A DNA stretch of 64,000 nucleotides from Hymenobacter sp. BT559 (GCF_016427535.1 NZ_JAELXV010000007.1:186001-250000), one strand, 5' to 3'; positions 45,339-53,993 are shown, counted from the first letter of the stretch. Notes: generated from the letters alone by a model not told the origin. A program made the numbers and translations.

Positions 45339-46382
45339 TTATAGCGCCTCAAACTGGCGCAGGAAGCGTACGTCGTTCTCGGTGAAGAGGCGTAAATCTT
45401 TTATCTGGTACTTGAGCATAGTGATGCGCTCGATGCCCATACCCCAGGCGTAACCGGTGTATTTCTCCGAGTCGATGCCGCAGTTTTCGAGCACGTTGGG
45501 GTCTACCATGCCGCTGCCGCCGATTTCGACCCAGCCGCTGCCTTTGCAGATGTTGCAGCCCGCGCCCTTGCAAATGAGGCAGGTGATATCAATCTCGGCG
45601 CTGGGCTCGGTGAAGGGGAAGTAGCTGGGGCGGAACCGGATGTTGATGTCCTCGCCAAACATCTCGCGCACGAAGTAATAAATCGTTTGCTTGAGGTCGG
45701 CAAAGCTCACGTTCTCATCAATATACAAGCCCTCAATCTGATGAAAGAGCATGTGCGCCCGCGCCGAAATGGCTTCGTTACGGTACACGCGGCCGGGCAT
45801 CACGCGGCGGATGGGCAGCGGCTCGTTTTCCATCACGCGCACCTGCACGGTGCTGGTGTGCGTGCGCAGCAGGTGCGGCTGGGCTACCTCGGCGCCCGGC
45901 GCGGGCTCCACGAAAAACGTGTCCTGCATGTCGCGGGCCGGGTGGTTTTCGGGGAAGTTGAGGGCCGTGAAGTTGTGCCAATCGTCCTCAATCTCGGGGC
46001 CTTCGGCCACCGCAAAGCCGATGCGGGCGAAGATGCGCAGCATCTGCTCGCGCACCAGCATCAGCGGGTGGCGGGTACCTAGGGCGTTGGGCACCGTGGG
46101 CAGCGTGTAGTCGAAGGTGGCGTCGGCGGGCTGGTTGGCCGTGGCGGCTTCGAGGGCGGCCTGGGCCTCGTCGAAGCGGGCCTGGGCCTGCTGCTTGAGG
46201 CCGTTGAGTTGCTGGCCCACGGCGCGCTTCTGCTCGTTGGGCACGGTTTTGAGCTGGTCGAAGAGGTCGGCCAGGCGGCCTTTACGGCCTAGGTAGAGTA
46301 GGCGAAACTGGTCGAGGGCAGCGGCGCTGCTCACGTCGGCGGCGGCCACCTCGGCGGCCAGGCTCGAAATAGATTCCTGCAT
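45339..46382 (-). CDS. pheS: Phenylalanyl-tRNA synthetase alpha subunit
   Basis: A 347-residue class II synthetase subunit. N-terminal coiled coil (about 1-85), then the catalytic core: HPLMLVREQMLRIFARIGF, motif 2 region RRVMPGRVYRNEAISARAHM with FHQIEGLYID, and motif 3 AWGMGIERITMLKY. A cysteine knuckle, CLICKGAGCNICKGSGW, interrupts the core near residue 285, as in several bacterial PheS proteins. pheT is not adjacent, so the subunits are encoded apart. A perfect -7 box lies 8 bases upstream. Confidence 0.94.
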   Translation of the reverse strand: MQESISSLAAEVAAADVSSAAALDQFRLLYLGRKGRLADLFDQLKTVPNEQKRAVGQQLNGLKQQAQARFDEAQAALEAATANQPADATFDYTLPTVPNALGTRHPLMLVREQMLRIFARIGFAVAEGPEIEDDWHNFTALNFPENHPARDMQDTFFVEPAPGAEVAQPHLLRTHTSTVQVRVMENEPLPIRRVMPGRVYRNEAISARAHMLFHQIEGLYIDENVSFADLKQTIYYFVREMFGEDINIRFRPSYFPFTEPSAEIDITCLICKGAGCNICKGSGWVEIGGSGMVDPNVLENCGIDSEKYTGYAWGMGIERITMLKYQIKDLRLFTENDVRFLRQFEAL

Positions 46383-46390
46383 GATGCTGG

Positions 46391-46398
46391 CAAAGGTA
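46391..46398 (-). promoter_or_regulatory. -7 box of pheS
   Basis: TACCTTTG on the minus strand, 8 bases before the pheS ATG; suggests a very short or absent leader. Confidence 0.45.
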
Positions 46399-46534
46399 CG
46401 GCGGCCCGCGCCGGCCTAGGAAGGCCCCGGCGGCAATACCAATTTATCCGTATAGCACGTTGGCTGAAAACTGGCATTGCCTTTGCAAAAGGGTAATCAG
46501 TTCCCTTCTCCCCACACTTATTTTTCTTTTCACT

Positions 46535-46969
46535 ATGGTACGCCAACTGCTCCTCCCCTTGCTCGGCCTGGCTCTGCTCACCGCCGAAACCGCTGCGGCC
46601 CAATCGCAGCCTGTCAACTCGGCTTCGCCCGCGTCGGCCGCCAAAACGGCTCGCACCACGCCCCGCGCCGGCCGCACCCTCACGGCCCGCGAGCGCAAGC
46701 AAGCCGAGGCCGCTGCCAAAGCTGCCGCCAAAAACCAGGTTGTAGCTATGGCTACCCCCGCCGAACAAGCCAACTGGAGCGGCTGGAGCAATGACCCCGT
46801 AAACCTGCCCGATGACGGCACGCTGTACCACCCCCACAACAACGTGTCGGCGGCCCCCGGCATGCCCCTCAACCAAGTAAGCCACGGAGTATCTACCGAT
46901 TACCATGGCCGCCCCCTGCGTCGCCCCACCACTACTGCGTCGGGCACTACGCTTCCCACATCACGCTAA
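46535..46969 (+). CDS. Small secreted Ala-rich protein
   Basis: A 144-residue protein with signal peptide MVRQLLLPLLGLALLTAETAAAQ. An Ala/Lys/Arg-rich segment follows (about residues 30-70, LTARERKQAEAAAKAAAKNQ), then NWSGWSNDPVNLPDDGTLYH and a short C-terminal tail. No family recognised. The following gene (47095) has the same plan: signal peptide, basic Ala/Lys stretch and a Gly/Pro tail. Confidence 0.6.
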   Translation: MVRQLLLPLLGLALLTAETAAAQSQPVNSASPASAAKTARTTPRAGRTLTARERKQAEAAAKAAAKNQVVAMATPAEQANWSGWSNDPVNLPDDGTLYHPHNNVSAAPGMPLNQVSHGVSTDYHGRPLRRPTTTASGTTLPTSR

Positions 46970-46996
46970 AGCGCACCTAGCTGCCAGTAAGTTACA

Positions 46997-47028
46997 ACGG
47001 CCACGGACTTAGCCTTCCGTGGCCGTTT
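46997..47028 (+). terminator. Terminator after the 144-residue secreted protein
   Basis: Stem ACGGCCACGGA / TCCGTGGCCGT followed by TTTT. Confidence 0.75.
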
Positions 47029-47094
47029 TGCGTACAGAGGGGCCTAGGCAGCTGGTTAAGCTGGCTTAGCAATTCGCCTTATTTCCTCTTGTTT

Positions 47095-47397
47095 ATGCTT
47101 CGCTCTTTTTGTTTTGCATTGCTGGGCCTAGGCCTACTTGCCGCGCCAGCAATGGCCCAAACCACGCCCACCAAGGCTAAAGCCTCGACAGCCAGTGCGG
47201 CGAAGACCAAAGCGGCCGCTACCGTGCGGCGCACCAACCGGCTGAACGACGCCGCCGAAAGCGACAAAGGCCAGTCGGGCTACGCAGCCCCCGGCGAGCC
47301 CATCACACCGCCCGGTGTTAATGGCAAGAATACGCCACCCTACGATGGCCCCGCCGCGCCTACCAAAAAAGGCACTACGCTGGCTACGCCCAAGTAG
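47095..47397 (+). CDS. Small secreted Ala/Lys-rich protein
   Basis: A 100-residue protein with signal peptide MLRSFCFALLGLGLLAAPAM (cleavage after AMAQ). The mature part begins Thr/Lys/Ala-rich (KAKASTASAAKTKAAATVRR), then NRLNDAAESDKGQSGYAAPG and a Pro/Gly/Thr tail. Family unknown; similar in layout to the upstream gene, with no sequence identity beyond composition. Confidence 0.6.
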   Translation: MLRSFCFALLGLGLLAAPAMAQTTPTKAKASTASAAKTKAAATVRRTNRLNDAAESDKGQSGYAAPGEPITPPGVNGKNTPPYDGPAAPTKKGTTLATPK

Positions 47398-47404
47398 TCT
47401 TTCG

Positions 47405-47468
47405 CCCAACTAAAAAGCCTACCCTTCCGACGTCCTAGGGCATCGGAAGGGTAGGCTCTTTAGTTGGG
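47405..47468. terminator. Bidirectional terminator, long stem with CCTAGG in the loop
   Basis: Arms 47405-47430 and 47443-47468 pair over 26 bases with one mismatch (AAGCCTACCCTTCCGA). The loop holds TCCTAGGG. It separates convergent genes. Confidence 0.85.
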
Positions 47469-47478
47469 TGCCTAGCGA

Positions 47479-48762
47479 TTACACAGCCGCCGCTTCGGCA
47501 TCCTCTTCTACCTCAACAGACTCCGGATTAGCCGAGCGGTAGTAAAGCGTGCTGCAGTTTTCGGGGCGCAGCACCAGCTCCGCCGCTTGCCGAATGTCGG
47601 TCGGCGTCACGGCTTGCAGCAGCGCGGGCTCCTCGTTTACGAGGTTGGCATTGCCGAGCAGCTTGCCGATGGCCAAGGCCAAGGCGCGATTCAGCAATTC
47701 TATTTCGCCGAAGACTAGGCCGGTTTCAGCTTGATTTTTTACTTTGTCTAGCTCGGCAGCGGGCACTTCGGCTTGCAGCAGCTCGGCCACTACGGCCTCT
47801 ACGGCGCGGTCGGCGTCTTCGAGCGCCACCCCAGCATTGAGCTTGCCGCTGATGACGAACAAGCCCGGGTCGAGGGCGCCCGTGAGCGAAGCTGAAATAT
47901 TGTTGAACAAGGCCTGCTCTTTCACAAGCCTCTGGTGCAAGCGGCTCGACTTACCCCGCCCTAGAAGGTCGCTCAGCAAGTCTACGGCGTGGTAGCGCGA
48001 GTCGAGGCGGGCGGGCATGTGGTAGGCCTTGTACAGGGCCGACAGCGGCACAGCGGCCGTGGTTTCGGCGCGGCGCGCTTCCGTTTGGATGGGCTCCTGG
48101 GGCAGTTGGCGCTCGTAGCGCGGGCCACCTTCGATGGGACCAAACCACTTCTCGGCTAGGCGCTTCACTTCGTCAAAGGCTACGGCCCCGGCCACCACCA
48201 GCACCGCATTTTGCGGGGCATAGTGCTTGCGAAAGAAGGCGCGCACATCAGCCATTTCGGCTTCTTCGATGTGGCTTATTTCCTTGCCAATGGTGTTCCA
48301 CTGATACGGGTGCGTATTGTAGGCCAGGGGCTTAAGTTTCAGCCACACGTCGCCGTAGGGCTGGTTGAGGTAGCTCTGCTTAAACTCTTCTACTACCACT
48401 TTGCGCTGCACGTCGAGGCCGTTTTGCGAGAACGCCAGGTCGAGCATGCGGTCGCTTTCGAGCCAAAAGCCCGTTTCGATGTTAGCAGCCGGCAGCGAGA
48501 GGTAGTAGTTGGTGATGTCTTGCGAGGTGAAGGCGTTGTTTTCGCCGCCCACTTTTTGCAGCGGCTCGTCGTAGCTAGGCACGTTCACGGACCCGCTAAA
48601 CATCAGATGCTCAAATAGGTGGGCAAAGCCCGTACGGCTGGGGTTTTCGTCGCGCGAGCCTACGTCGTAGAGCACGTTGAGCACGGCCAGCGGCGTCGTA
48701 AAGTCTTCGTGCACCAAACAGCGCAGGCCGTTGGCTAGGGTAAACTCTTGGTGGTGTATCAT
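47479..48762 (-). CDS. M16-family zinc peptidase
   Basis: A 427-residue inverzincin. The inverted motif HLFEHLMFSG gives His48, Glu51 and His52; the third ligand is expected among the glutamates of the KVVVEEFKQSY region. The N-terminal M16 domain is catalytic and the C-terminal half (LYKAYHMPARLDSRYHAVDLL…) is the inactive partner domain. No signal peptide is seen, so it is probably cytoplasmic, or exported by an unrecognised route. The acidic C-terminus (VEVEEDAEAAAV) is variable. Confidence 0.9.
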   Translation of the reverse strand: MIHHQEFTLANGLRCLVHEDFTTPLAVLNVLYDVGSRDENPSRTGFAHLFEHLMFSGSVNVPSYDEPLQKVGGENNAFTSQDITNYYLSLPAANIETGFWLESDRMLDLAFSQNGLDVQRKVVVEEFKQSYLNQPYGDVWLKLKPLAYNTHPYQWNTIGKEISHIEEAEMADVRAFFRKHYAPQNAVLVVAGAVAFDEVKRLAEKWFGPIEGGPRYERQLPQEPIQTEARRAETTAAVPLSALYKAYHMPARLDSRYHAVDLLSDLLGRGKSSRLHQRLVKEQALFNNISASLTGALDPGLFVISGKLNAGVALEDADRAVEAVVAELLQAEVPAAELDKVKNQAETGLVFGEIELLNRALALAIGKLLGNANLVNEEPALLQAVTPTDIRQAAELVLRPENCSTLYYRSANPESVEVEEDAEAAAV

Positions 48763-48974
48763 TTACAAGATAATAGATAGCGTGTCGGAAGGCACCTAGG
48801 GAAGTCGCGAAAAGATAATAACAGCGCCTGCGGGCGACTAGTTGCGCGAGCGCGGCCACTTAGCCGCTCCCCGCTGCCCGAACTTACGGCGTACCCCTCA
48901 ATCCTGGTCGCCTTAGGTGCAAGGAAAATGCAGCCGTTACCTTCGCGCTGGCTAATTGCCCCCTGCCTCCTCCC

Positions 48975-51020
48975 ATGACGTCTGCCCCCGCCACCCTCAC
49001 CTTCGACCGCCGCGATTATTCCAACGACGTGCTCAAGCAGCTCTACCGCGAGTTGCTGCGCCCGCGCCTCATCGAGGAGAAAATGCTGATACTGCTGCGC
49101 CAGGGCCGAGTCAGCAAGTGGTTTTCGGGCATTGGGCAAGAGGCAGTGTCGGTGGGTAGCACCCTGGCTCTTCAGGAGGATGAGTATATTTTGCCGCTGC
49201 ACCGTAACCTAGGCGTGTTTACGAGCCGCGGGGTGCCCCTGGGGCAGCTGTTTGCGCAGTGGCAAGGCAAGAAAACGGGCTTCACGAAGGGCCGAGACCG
49301 CAGCTTTCACTTCGGCAGCCACGCCCACCACATCGTGGGCATGATTTCGCACCTAGGGCCGCAGCTGGCCGTGGCCGACGGCATTGCGCTGGCCGACCTG
49401 CTCGATGAAAAGCCCCGCGTGACGCTCACCTACTCGGGTGATGGTGGGGCTAGCGAGGGCGATTTTCATGAGGCGCTGAACGTGGCAGCCGTGTGGCAGC
49501 TGCCCGTCATTTTTCTGGTCGAAAACAACGGCTACGGGCTTAGCACGCCCAGCAGCGAGCAGTTCCGGGTTAAGTCGTTCATCGACAAAGGCCCCGCCTA
49601 CGGCATCGAGGCTGTGCAAGTCGATGGCAACAACGTGCTGGAGGTGTACCACCTTATCAAAACGCTGGCCGAAGACCTACGCCAGCGCCCGCGCCCGGTG
49701 CTGGTCGAAGCCCTCACGTTCCGGATGCGCGGCCACGAAGAAGCCAGTGGCACCAAGTACGTGCCCGCCGAGCTGCTGCAAGAATGGTCCCAAAAAGACC
49801 CGGTTGAGGCCTACGAAAAATGGGTGCTGGCCGAAGGCATCGTGAGCGAAACGGCCCGCATGCAACTCCGCGAAAGCATCAGGCAGGAAATAGAAGACGC
49901 GCTGCAAGAAGCCGATACGGCCCCATTGCCCCTCCCCGACCCCGCCGAAGAACTGGCCGATATGTACGCGCCAGTATCAATTAACAATGAGCAATTAACA
50001 ATTAACAGCAGCCAGCCGCTCGTTACCGGCGACCAGGAGCCTGCTACTGCAGACCAAGCACCATCTCTGCGTTTCCTCGACGCTATTTCGGACGGGCTGC
50101 GGCAGAGCATGCAGCGCTACCCCGAGCTGGTGCTCATGGGCCAGGACATTGCCGAGTATGGCGGGGTCTTTAAGATTACCGAAGGCTTTGTGCAGGAGTT
50201 TGGCAAAGGCCGTGTGCGCAACACGCCGCTTTGCGAGTCGGCCATTGTGGGGGCGGGCCTAGGGCTCAGCATCCGGGGCAAGAAGGCGATGGTCGAGATG
50301 CAGTTTGCCGACTTCGTGACTTGCGGCTTCAATCAGATAGTCAACAACCTAGCTAAGAGCTACTACCGCTGGGGCCAGAATGCCGATGTGGTGGTGCGCT
50401 TGCCTACTGGCGCGGGCACCGCCGCGGGGCCCTTCCACTCGCAAAGCACCGAGGCGTGGTTTACGCACGTGCCGGGCCTGAAAGTGGTGTACCCCAGTAA
50501 CCCGCACGATGCCAAGGGGCTACTGTGCGCCGCCTTCGAAGACCCTAACCCCGTGCTGTACTTCGAGCACAAGCTGCTGTACCGCGGCCTGAGCGGGCCA
50601 GTGCCAGCTGCGTACTACACCACGCCCATCGGGCAGGCCGCACTGGTTACGGAGGGCCACGAGTTGAGCATTATCACCTACGGCCTGGGTGTGCACTGGG
50701 CCAAGGCTGCCTGCGACGAGCTCGGCATTATGGCCGATATCCTAGACCTGCGCACGCTGCTGCCCTGGGACACTGAGGCCGTGGCCCGCACCACCCGCAA
50801 AACTGGCCGCGTGCTCATCCTGCACGAAGACACCCTCACGGGTGGCCTAGGTGGCGAAATTGCGGCCTGGCTGGCCGAGCACTGCTTCAGCAGCCTCGAT
50901 GCGCCCGTGCGCCGCGTGGCCTCGCTCGATACGGCCGTGCCTTTTGCGCCCCTACTAGAAGCCAGCTTCTTGCCGCAGCAGCGGCTGCGCGAGCAGCTGC
51001 GCGCCCTGCGCGCGTACTAG
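48975..51020 (+). CDS. Fused 2-oxoacid dehydrogenase E1 (alpha-beta), branched-chain type
   Basis: A 681-residue single chain combining E1 alpha (about 1-330) and beta (about 365-681). The alpha part has the thiamine-diphosphate motif SGDGGASEGDFHEALN (from about 154) and LVENNGYGLSTP. The beta part has LMGQDIAEYGGVFKITEGF, RLPTGAGTAAGPFHSQS and ILHEDTLTGGLGGE. Fused E1 of this type usually feeds a lipoyl E2 for branched-chain or pyruvate-like substrates. E2/E3 genes are absent here. The linker (about 335-364) is Thr/Gln/Ala-rich and includes a heptad repeat. Confidence 0.9.
   Translation: MTSAPATLTFDRRDYSNDVLKQLYRELLRPRLIEEKMLILLRQGRVSKWFSGIGQEAVSVGSTLALQEDEYILPLHRNLGVFTSRGVPLGQLFAQWQGKKTGFTKGRDRSFHFGSHAHHIVGMISHLGPQLAVADGIALADLLDEKPRVTLTYSGDGGASEGDFHEALNVAAVWQLPVIFLVENNGYGLSTPSSEQFRVKSFIDKGPAYGIEAVQVDGNNVLEVYHLIKTLAEDLRQRPRPVLVEALTFRMRGHEEASGTKYVPAELLQEWSQKDPVEAYEKWVLAEGIVSETARMQLRESIRQEIEDALQEADTAPLPLPDPAEELADMYAPVSINNEQLTINSSQPLVTGDQEPATADQAPSLRFLDAISDGLRQSMQRYPELVLMGQDIAEYGGVFKITEGFVQEFGKGRVRNTPLCESAIVGAGLGLSIRGKKAMVEMQFADFVTCGFNQIVNNLAKSYYRWGQNADVVVRLPTGAGTAAGPFHSQSTEAWFTHVPGLKVVYPSNPHDAKGLLCAAFEDPNPVLYFEHKLLYRGLSGPVPAAYYTTPIGQAALVTEGHELSIITYGLGVHWAKAACDELGIMADILDLRTLLPWDTEAVARTTRKTGRVLILHEDTLTGGLGGEIAAWLAEHCFSSLDAPVRRVASLDTAVPFAPLLEASFLPQQRLREQLRALRAY
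49979..50006 (+). repeat. Four tandem heptads inside the E1 linker
   Basis: AATTAAC, AATGAGC, AATTAAC, AATTAAC in direct succession. They are read in frame as INNEQLTIN. The same heptads build the intergenic palindromes at 7307 and 15245. Confidence 0.85.
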
Positions 51021-51021
51021 G

Positions 51022-51109
51022 GTGTTAGTGAGTGCCTAGTTGTTAGTACTTGGTGCTTAGCGATAGTTACGCATACCAACAACCAGGCACTAAGCACTAA
51101 TAACTATCT
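51022..51109. repeat. Inverted repeat of the 'TTAGTGCCTAGTTGTTAG' family
   Basis: GTTAGTGAGTGCCTAGTTGT (from 51024) pairs imperfectly with ACAACCAGGCACTAAGCACT (to about 51098). It shares words with 4110-4185. Confidence 0.65.
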
Positions 51110-51159
51110 ATTACCCGTTGCGCTTCGTACCTTCCAGCTCACGCACTTTCTTTGCTTCC

Positions 51160-51828
51160 GTGAAATCGCTTCTACGCTCGGTATTACCGCTTTTGCTCGG
51201 CTTACTGGCGAGCTGCTCGGTGTACGATAATGTCTTCCATCCGCGTCGCCTTCCCTCGCCCAGCATGACGGCCGAGGCCAAGGCCAAGTACCGTGCGGCC
51301 GAAAAAGCGCGCCACAAAGGCCAGGTGCTGAAAACGGAGGAAATCACGACCAGCGCCACCGACGCTAACGCCGCGGGCGCCTCCAAGGACAAAGCCGACA
51401 ATAAGTTGACTTACAATGAGCTACCCGAAGGTACCAAGCTAAAGTACGACAAGCAGTTGCTCGTTAAAAAGCCCAAGCTCAAGCGCCGCCAGTATCACCA
51501 TTACGAAACCAGGCCCTTAAGGCCGCGCGAAGCCAGCCGCGAAAACCGCCGCCTGCGCAAGCACTCCAAGGGCAAGGGCGACCGCTCTCGCCCTACCAAG
51601 GACGATGCCGCGCCCCTAAGTCAGCCTACCGATGCCCGCCCCATTGACGAGCCCACGCTCGCCCCGCCTACTAAGGCACCCAAGGTGAAAGAAACCAAGG
51701 CACCCGAGCCCAAAGTGAAGGAGCCAAAAGCGCCGAAGGTCAAGGAAGAGAAGGCGCCCAAGGAGAAAAAGGCCAAGAAAGCGCTGGTGCCGAAGCCCGA
51801 CCCCACGCAGGAACGCCCCGACTATTAA
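51160..51828 (+). CDS. Lipoprotein with Lys/Pro-rich repetitive tail
   Basis: A 222-residue lipoprotein. The probable start is GTG at 51160, giving MKSLLRSVLPLLLGLLASC with lipobox LLASC. The middle is charged and basic (KPKLKRRQYHHYETR). The last ~60 residues are degenerate K-x-K-A-P repeats (KAPKVKETKAPEPKVKEPKA), likely disordered and strongly basic, suitable for binding cell wall or nucleic acid. No family was recognised. Followed 21 bases later by another small secreted protein gene. Confidence 0.6.
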   Translation: MKSLLRSVLPLLLGLLASCSVYDNVFHPRRLPSPSMTAEAKAKYRAAEKARHKGQVLKTEEITTSATDANAAGASKDKADNKLTYNELPEGTKLKYDKQLLVKKPKLKRRQYHHYETRPLRPREASRENRRLRKHSKGKGDRSRPTKDDAAPLSQPTDARPIDEPTLAPPTKAPKVKETKAPEPKVKEPKAPKVKEEKAPKEKKAKKALVPKPDPTQERPDY

Positions 51829-51849
51829 GTCTTTTTCCCCACCTCGCCC

Positions 51850-52137
51850 ATGCTTATCCACCTAGCTTTTGCGCTGCTGCTGGCTACGCCCGCCCAAACG
51901 CAACCTAGCACCCCCGGCCAGCTGCGCGCCGCCAACCGCCGGGCCCTGCGCGAGGCCCGCGCCACCGATGCGGCCTACAAAGACAGCCACTTGGATGTGT
52001 CGCGCCGCCAGCTCAAGCGGGGGGCGTCGGCGCCCGTGGTGGGGGCGGCCGACGAGCCGCGTTTCGACCGCGATGGCACGCCGCACGTAACCGAACCCAA
52101 ATACCCCGGCTTGCAGTTACGTAAGCCTAAAAAGTAA
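51850..52137 (+). CDS. Small secreted basic protein
   Basis: A 95-residue protein with signal peptide MLIHLAFALLLATPAQTQ. The mature part is Arg-rich (RAANRRALREARATDAAYKD), then VSRRQLKRGASAP and a Pro/Lys ending. It lies between the repetitive lipoprotein gene and ytxJ, all on the same strand with gaps of 21 and 24 bases, so an operon is plausible. Function unknown. Confidence 0.6.
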   Translation: MLIHLAFALLLATPAQTQPSTPGQLRAANRRALREARATDAAYKDSHLDVSRRQLKRGASAPVVGAADEPRFDRDGTPHVTEPKYPGLQLRKPKK

Positions 52138-52161
52138 TTTTTCTCGTTTTTAGTTTTAGTT

Positions 52162-52509
52162 ATGGCTACCTCTTGGCTTCCCCTTACGCAACCCGACCAA
52201 CTAGCTGATATTGTGCGCGAATCGCACGAGCATCCGGTTCTTATCTTCAAGCACAGCACCACCTGCTCTATCAGCGCCACGGCCAAGGCTAAGCTTGAGC
52301 GCCAGTGGCCCGACGCCGCCCTGCCCGAAGGCACGGCGCTCTACTACCTCGATTTGCTGCGCTTCCGCCCCATTTCCAACCAAATTGCGCAGGAATTTGG
52401 CGTGCAGCACGAGTCGCCCCAGCTGCTGCTCATCCAAGATGGCAAGTGCACTTACGATGCCTCACACATGGGCATCCGCCTCGCCGACGTAGCCGACGCC
52501 GTAAGCTAA
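52162..52509 (+). CDS. ytxJ: Bacillithiol-system redox-active protein YtxJ
   Basis: A 115-residue thioredoxin-fold protein with a single catalytic cysteine, Cys35, in FKHSTTCSISATAK. The fold continues with TALYYLDLLRFRPISNQIA, ESPQLLLIQDGK and a C-terminal helix. YtxJ is considered a monothiol bacilliredoxin-like protein that removes bacillithiol from modified proteins. bshC is at 41097. A 7-of-8 -7 box (TAGTTTTA, 52151-52158) is 3 bases from the ATG. The stop is followed by an inverted repeat. Confidence 0.9.
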   Translation: MATSWLPLTQPDQLADIVRESHEHPVLIFKHSTTCSISATAKAKLERQWPDAALPEGTALYYLDLLRFRPISNQIAQEFGVQHESPQLLLIQDGKCTYDASHMGIRLADVADAVS

Positions 52510-52510
52510 T

Positions 52511-52599
52511 TATCAATAAACAGTGAGCAATGGACAAGGTGCAGATGGAATAAGTAGCTTGCACTTTGTTCATTGCCCACTGTTCATTACTTATTGATA
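52511..52599. repeat. Inverted repeat between ytxJ and osmC, arms differ by one heptad
   Basis: The left arm starts TATCAATAAACAGTGAGCAA and the reverse complement of the right arm reads TATCAATAAGTAATGAACAG…; they align when one 7-base unit (GTAATGA) is skipped. The right arm contains the osmC stop codon. Confidence 0.75.
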
Positions 52600-53007
52600 G
52601 CTAAAGCGAACCTCCTGCCGAATTTCGGGGTTCAGGCTCAGCGCCACGGGGCAGGTATGGGCCACGCGCTCCAGCAGGGCGCGGTCGCTCTCGCCGAGGC
52701 TGGCGGGCAGCTGCAGGTCTACATCGAGCTGCACTATGCGCCGCGGAGCATCTTGGCTCATCGTTTTTTTCACCTGCATGGTGCTGCCTTTCAGGTCAAG
52801 CTGATGGCGCTCGGCCACAATAGCCATTGTGGTCAGGATGCAGGTACCTAGGGCCGTGCCCACCAGGTCGGTCGGCGAAAAGGCTTCGCCCCGGCCGTGG
52901 TTGTCCACGGGCGCGTCGGTTTGAATGCTGGTGCCCGAGGCCACGTGCGTGGCTTCGGTGCGGAGTTGCCCTTCGTAGCGGGCAGTGGCGGTAGGAGCGG
53001 TCATCAT
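52591..53007 (-). CDS. osmC: OsmC-family peroxiredoxin-like protein
   Basis: A 138-residue OsmC/Ohr-fold protein. The two redox cysteines are in TALGTCILTTMAIVAE and VAHTCPVALSLNPEI, the normal pair for organic peroxide reduction. PVDNHGRGEAFSPTDLVGTA is a typical segment of the OsmC subgroup. Either of two adjacent Met codons could start it. The last codons and TAA stop lie in the inverted repeat. Confidence 0.88.
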   Translation of the reverse strand: MMTAPTATARYEGQLRTEATHVASGTSIQTDAPVDNHGRGEAFSPTDLVGTALGTCILTTMAIVAERHQLDLKGSTMQVKKTMSQDAPRRIVQLDVDLQLPASLGESDRALLERVAHTCPVALSLNPEIRQEVRFSYQ

Positions 53008-53095
53008 ACCGCGAAGCTACTTACTTGCTGCCAACTGCCCGAAAAGTCATTTTTCTTCTTTCGTTATTTTCAGTCGCAACACACGCCAACTGCAC

Positions 53096-53103
53096 TATTT
53101 TTG
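53096..53103 (+). promoter_or_regulatory. -7 box of the barrel-like protein gene
   Basis: TATTTTTG fits TAnnTTTG and ends 8 bases before the ATG at 53112. Confidence 0.4.
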
Positions 53104-53111
53104 ACTTACTT

Positions 53112-53957
53112 ATGAAGAAACTCATGACTATTGGAGGGCTGGTGGGCCTGGGGGGCTTGGCAGCGAGCCCAGCCTGGGCGCAAGCGGTGGCGCAGCCCGT
53201 GCCCCCGCCGCAGCCCGTGCTTACGGTAGTGCCCGCGGCCGCACCGTCCGACGAGCAGTCGTACCAGCGCGAAACGGTGTTTGGCGTCAACTTCAACACC
53301 CAGGGCGGCCTCATTGGGGGTGTCAACGTGCGTTCGGCCCGGACGATGACGAACAACACGCTCTGGTTTTGGAGCCTAGAAGGCGTTTTTTTTAAGAACC
53401 CCAAGGAAGAAAGCGTCATTAGCGACTTCGGGGGCACGTTCACGGCCTACAAAACCAATTATGCCTTTGCACTGCGGCCCTCCGTGGGCATTCAGCGCAT
53501 TCTGTTTCATAAAGCCGCAGAGGCTGGCGTGCAGGTAAACGGACTGCTGAGCGCGGGTCCTTCCATAGGCCTGCTGATGCCCTACTACATCAGCTACGAC
53601 TACACGTATGCCCAAACGGGCCGGCCCAGCGCCAACGACGTGATTGTAAACGAGCAGTACGACCCCGGCAAGCACACGGCCCCGCAGGCCATCGTAGACC
53701 GGGCGCCGTTCTTTGCGGGCATCAGCAAGACTCAAGTGGTACCGGGCGTGCACATACGTGGCGGCCTCAGCTTCGAGTACGGCCGCTACCGCGATGCCGT
53801 GGCCGGCGCCGAGGTTGGCTTTTTGCTCGAAGCCTATACCAAGCGCCTTGTTACCCTCGACTCATCGACGCCCGCCGCTCCGGTATCACCCGATGTGCTG
53901 AACAAGCAGTTCTTTCCGTCGGTTTATCTCACGCTTTACCTGGGCCACCGCAGCTAG
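53112..53957 (+). CDS. Outer-membrane beta-barrel-like protein of unknown function
   Basis: A 281-residue exported protein (signal MKKLMTIGGLVGLGGLAASP, cleavage near AWAQA). After a Pro-rich linker come alternating amphipathic strands (VFGVNFNTQGGLIGGVNVRS, NTLWFWSLEGVFFKN, VYLTLYLGHRS at the end), suggesting an 8- to 10-stranded barrel. The terminal residues are not a perfect aromatic C-terminal barrel signal. Family not named; function unknown. Confidence 0.7.
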   Translation: MKKLMTIGGLVGLGGLAASPAWAQAVAQPVPPPQPVLTVVPAAAPSDEQSYQRETVFGVNFNTQGGLIGGVNVRSARTMTNNTLWFWSLEGVFFKNPKEESVISDFGGTFTAYKTNYAFALRPSVGIQRILFHKAAEAGVQVNGLLSAGPSIGLLMPYYISYDYTYAQTGRPSANDVIVNEQYDPGKHTAPQAIVDRAPFFAGISKTQVVPGVHIRGGLSFEYGRYRDAVAGAEVGFLLEAYTKRLVTLDSSTPAAPVSPDVLNKQFFPSVYLTLYLGHRS

Positions 53958-53993
53958 CCCCACCTAGGGTCCTTACCTGCGCACTACTACCAC

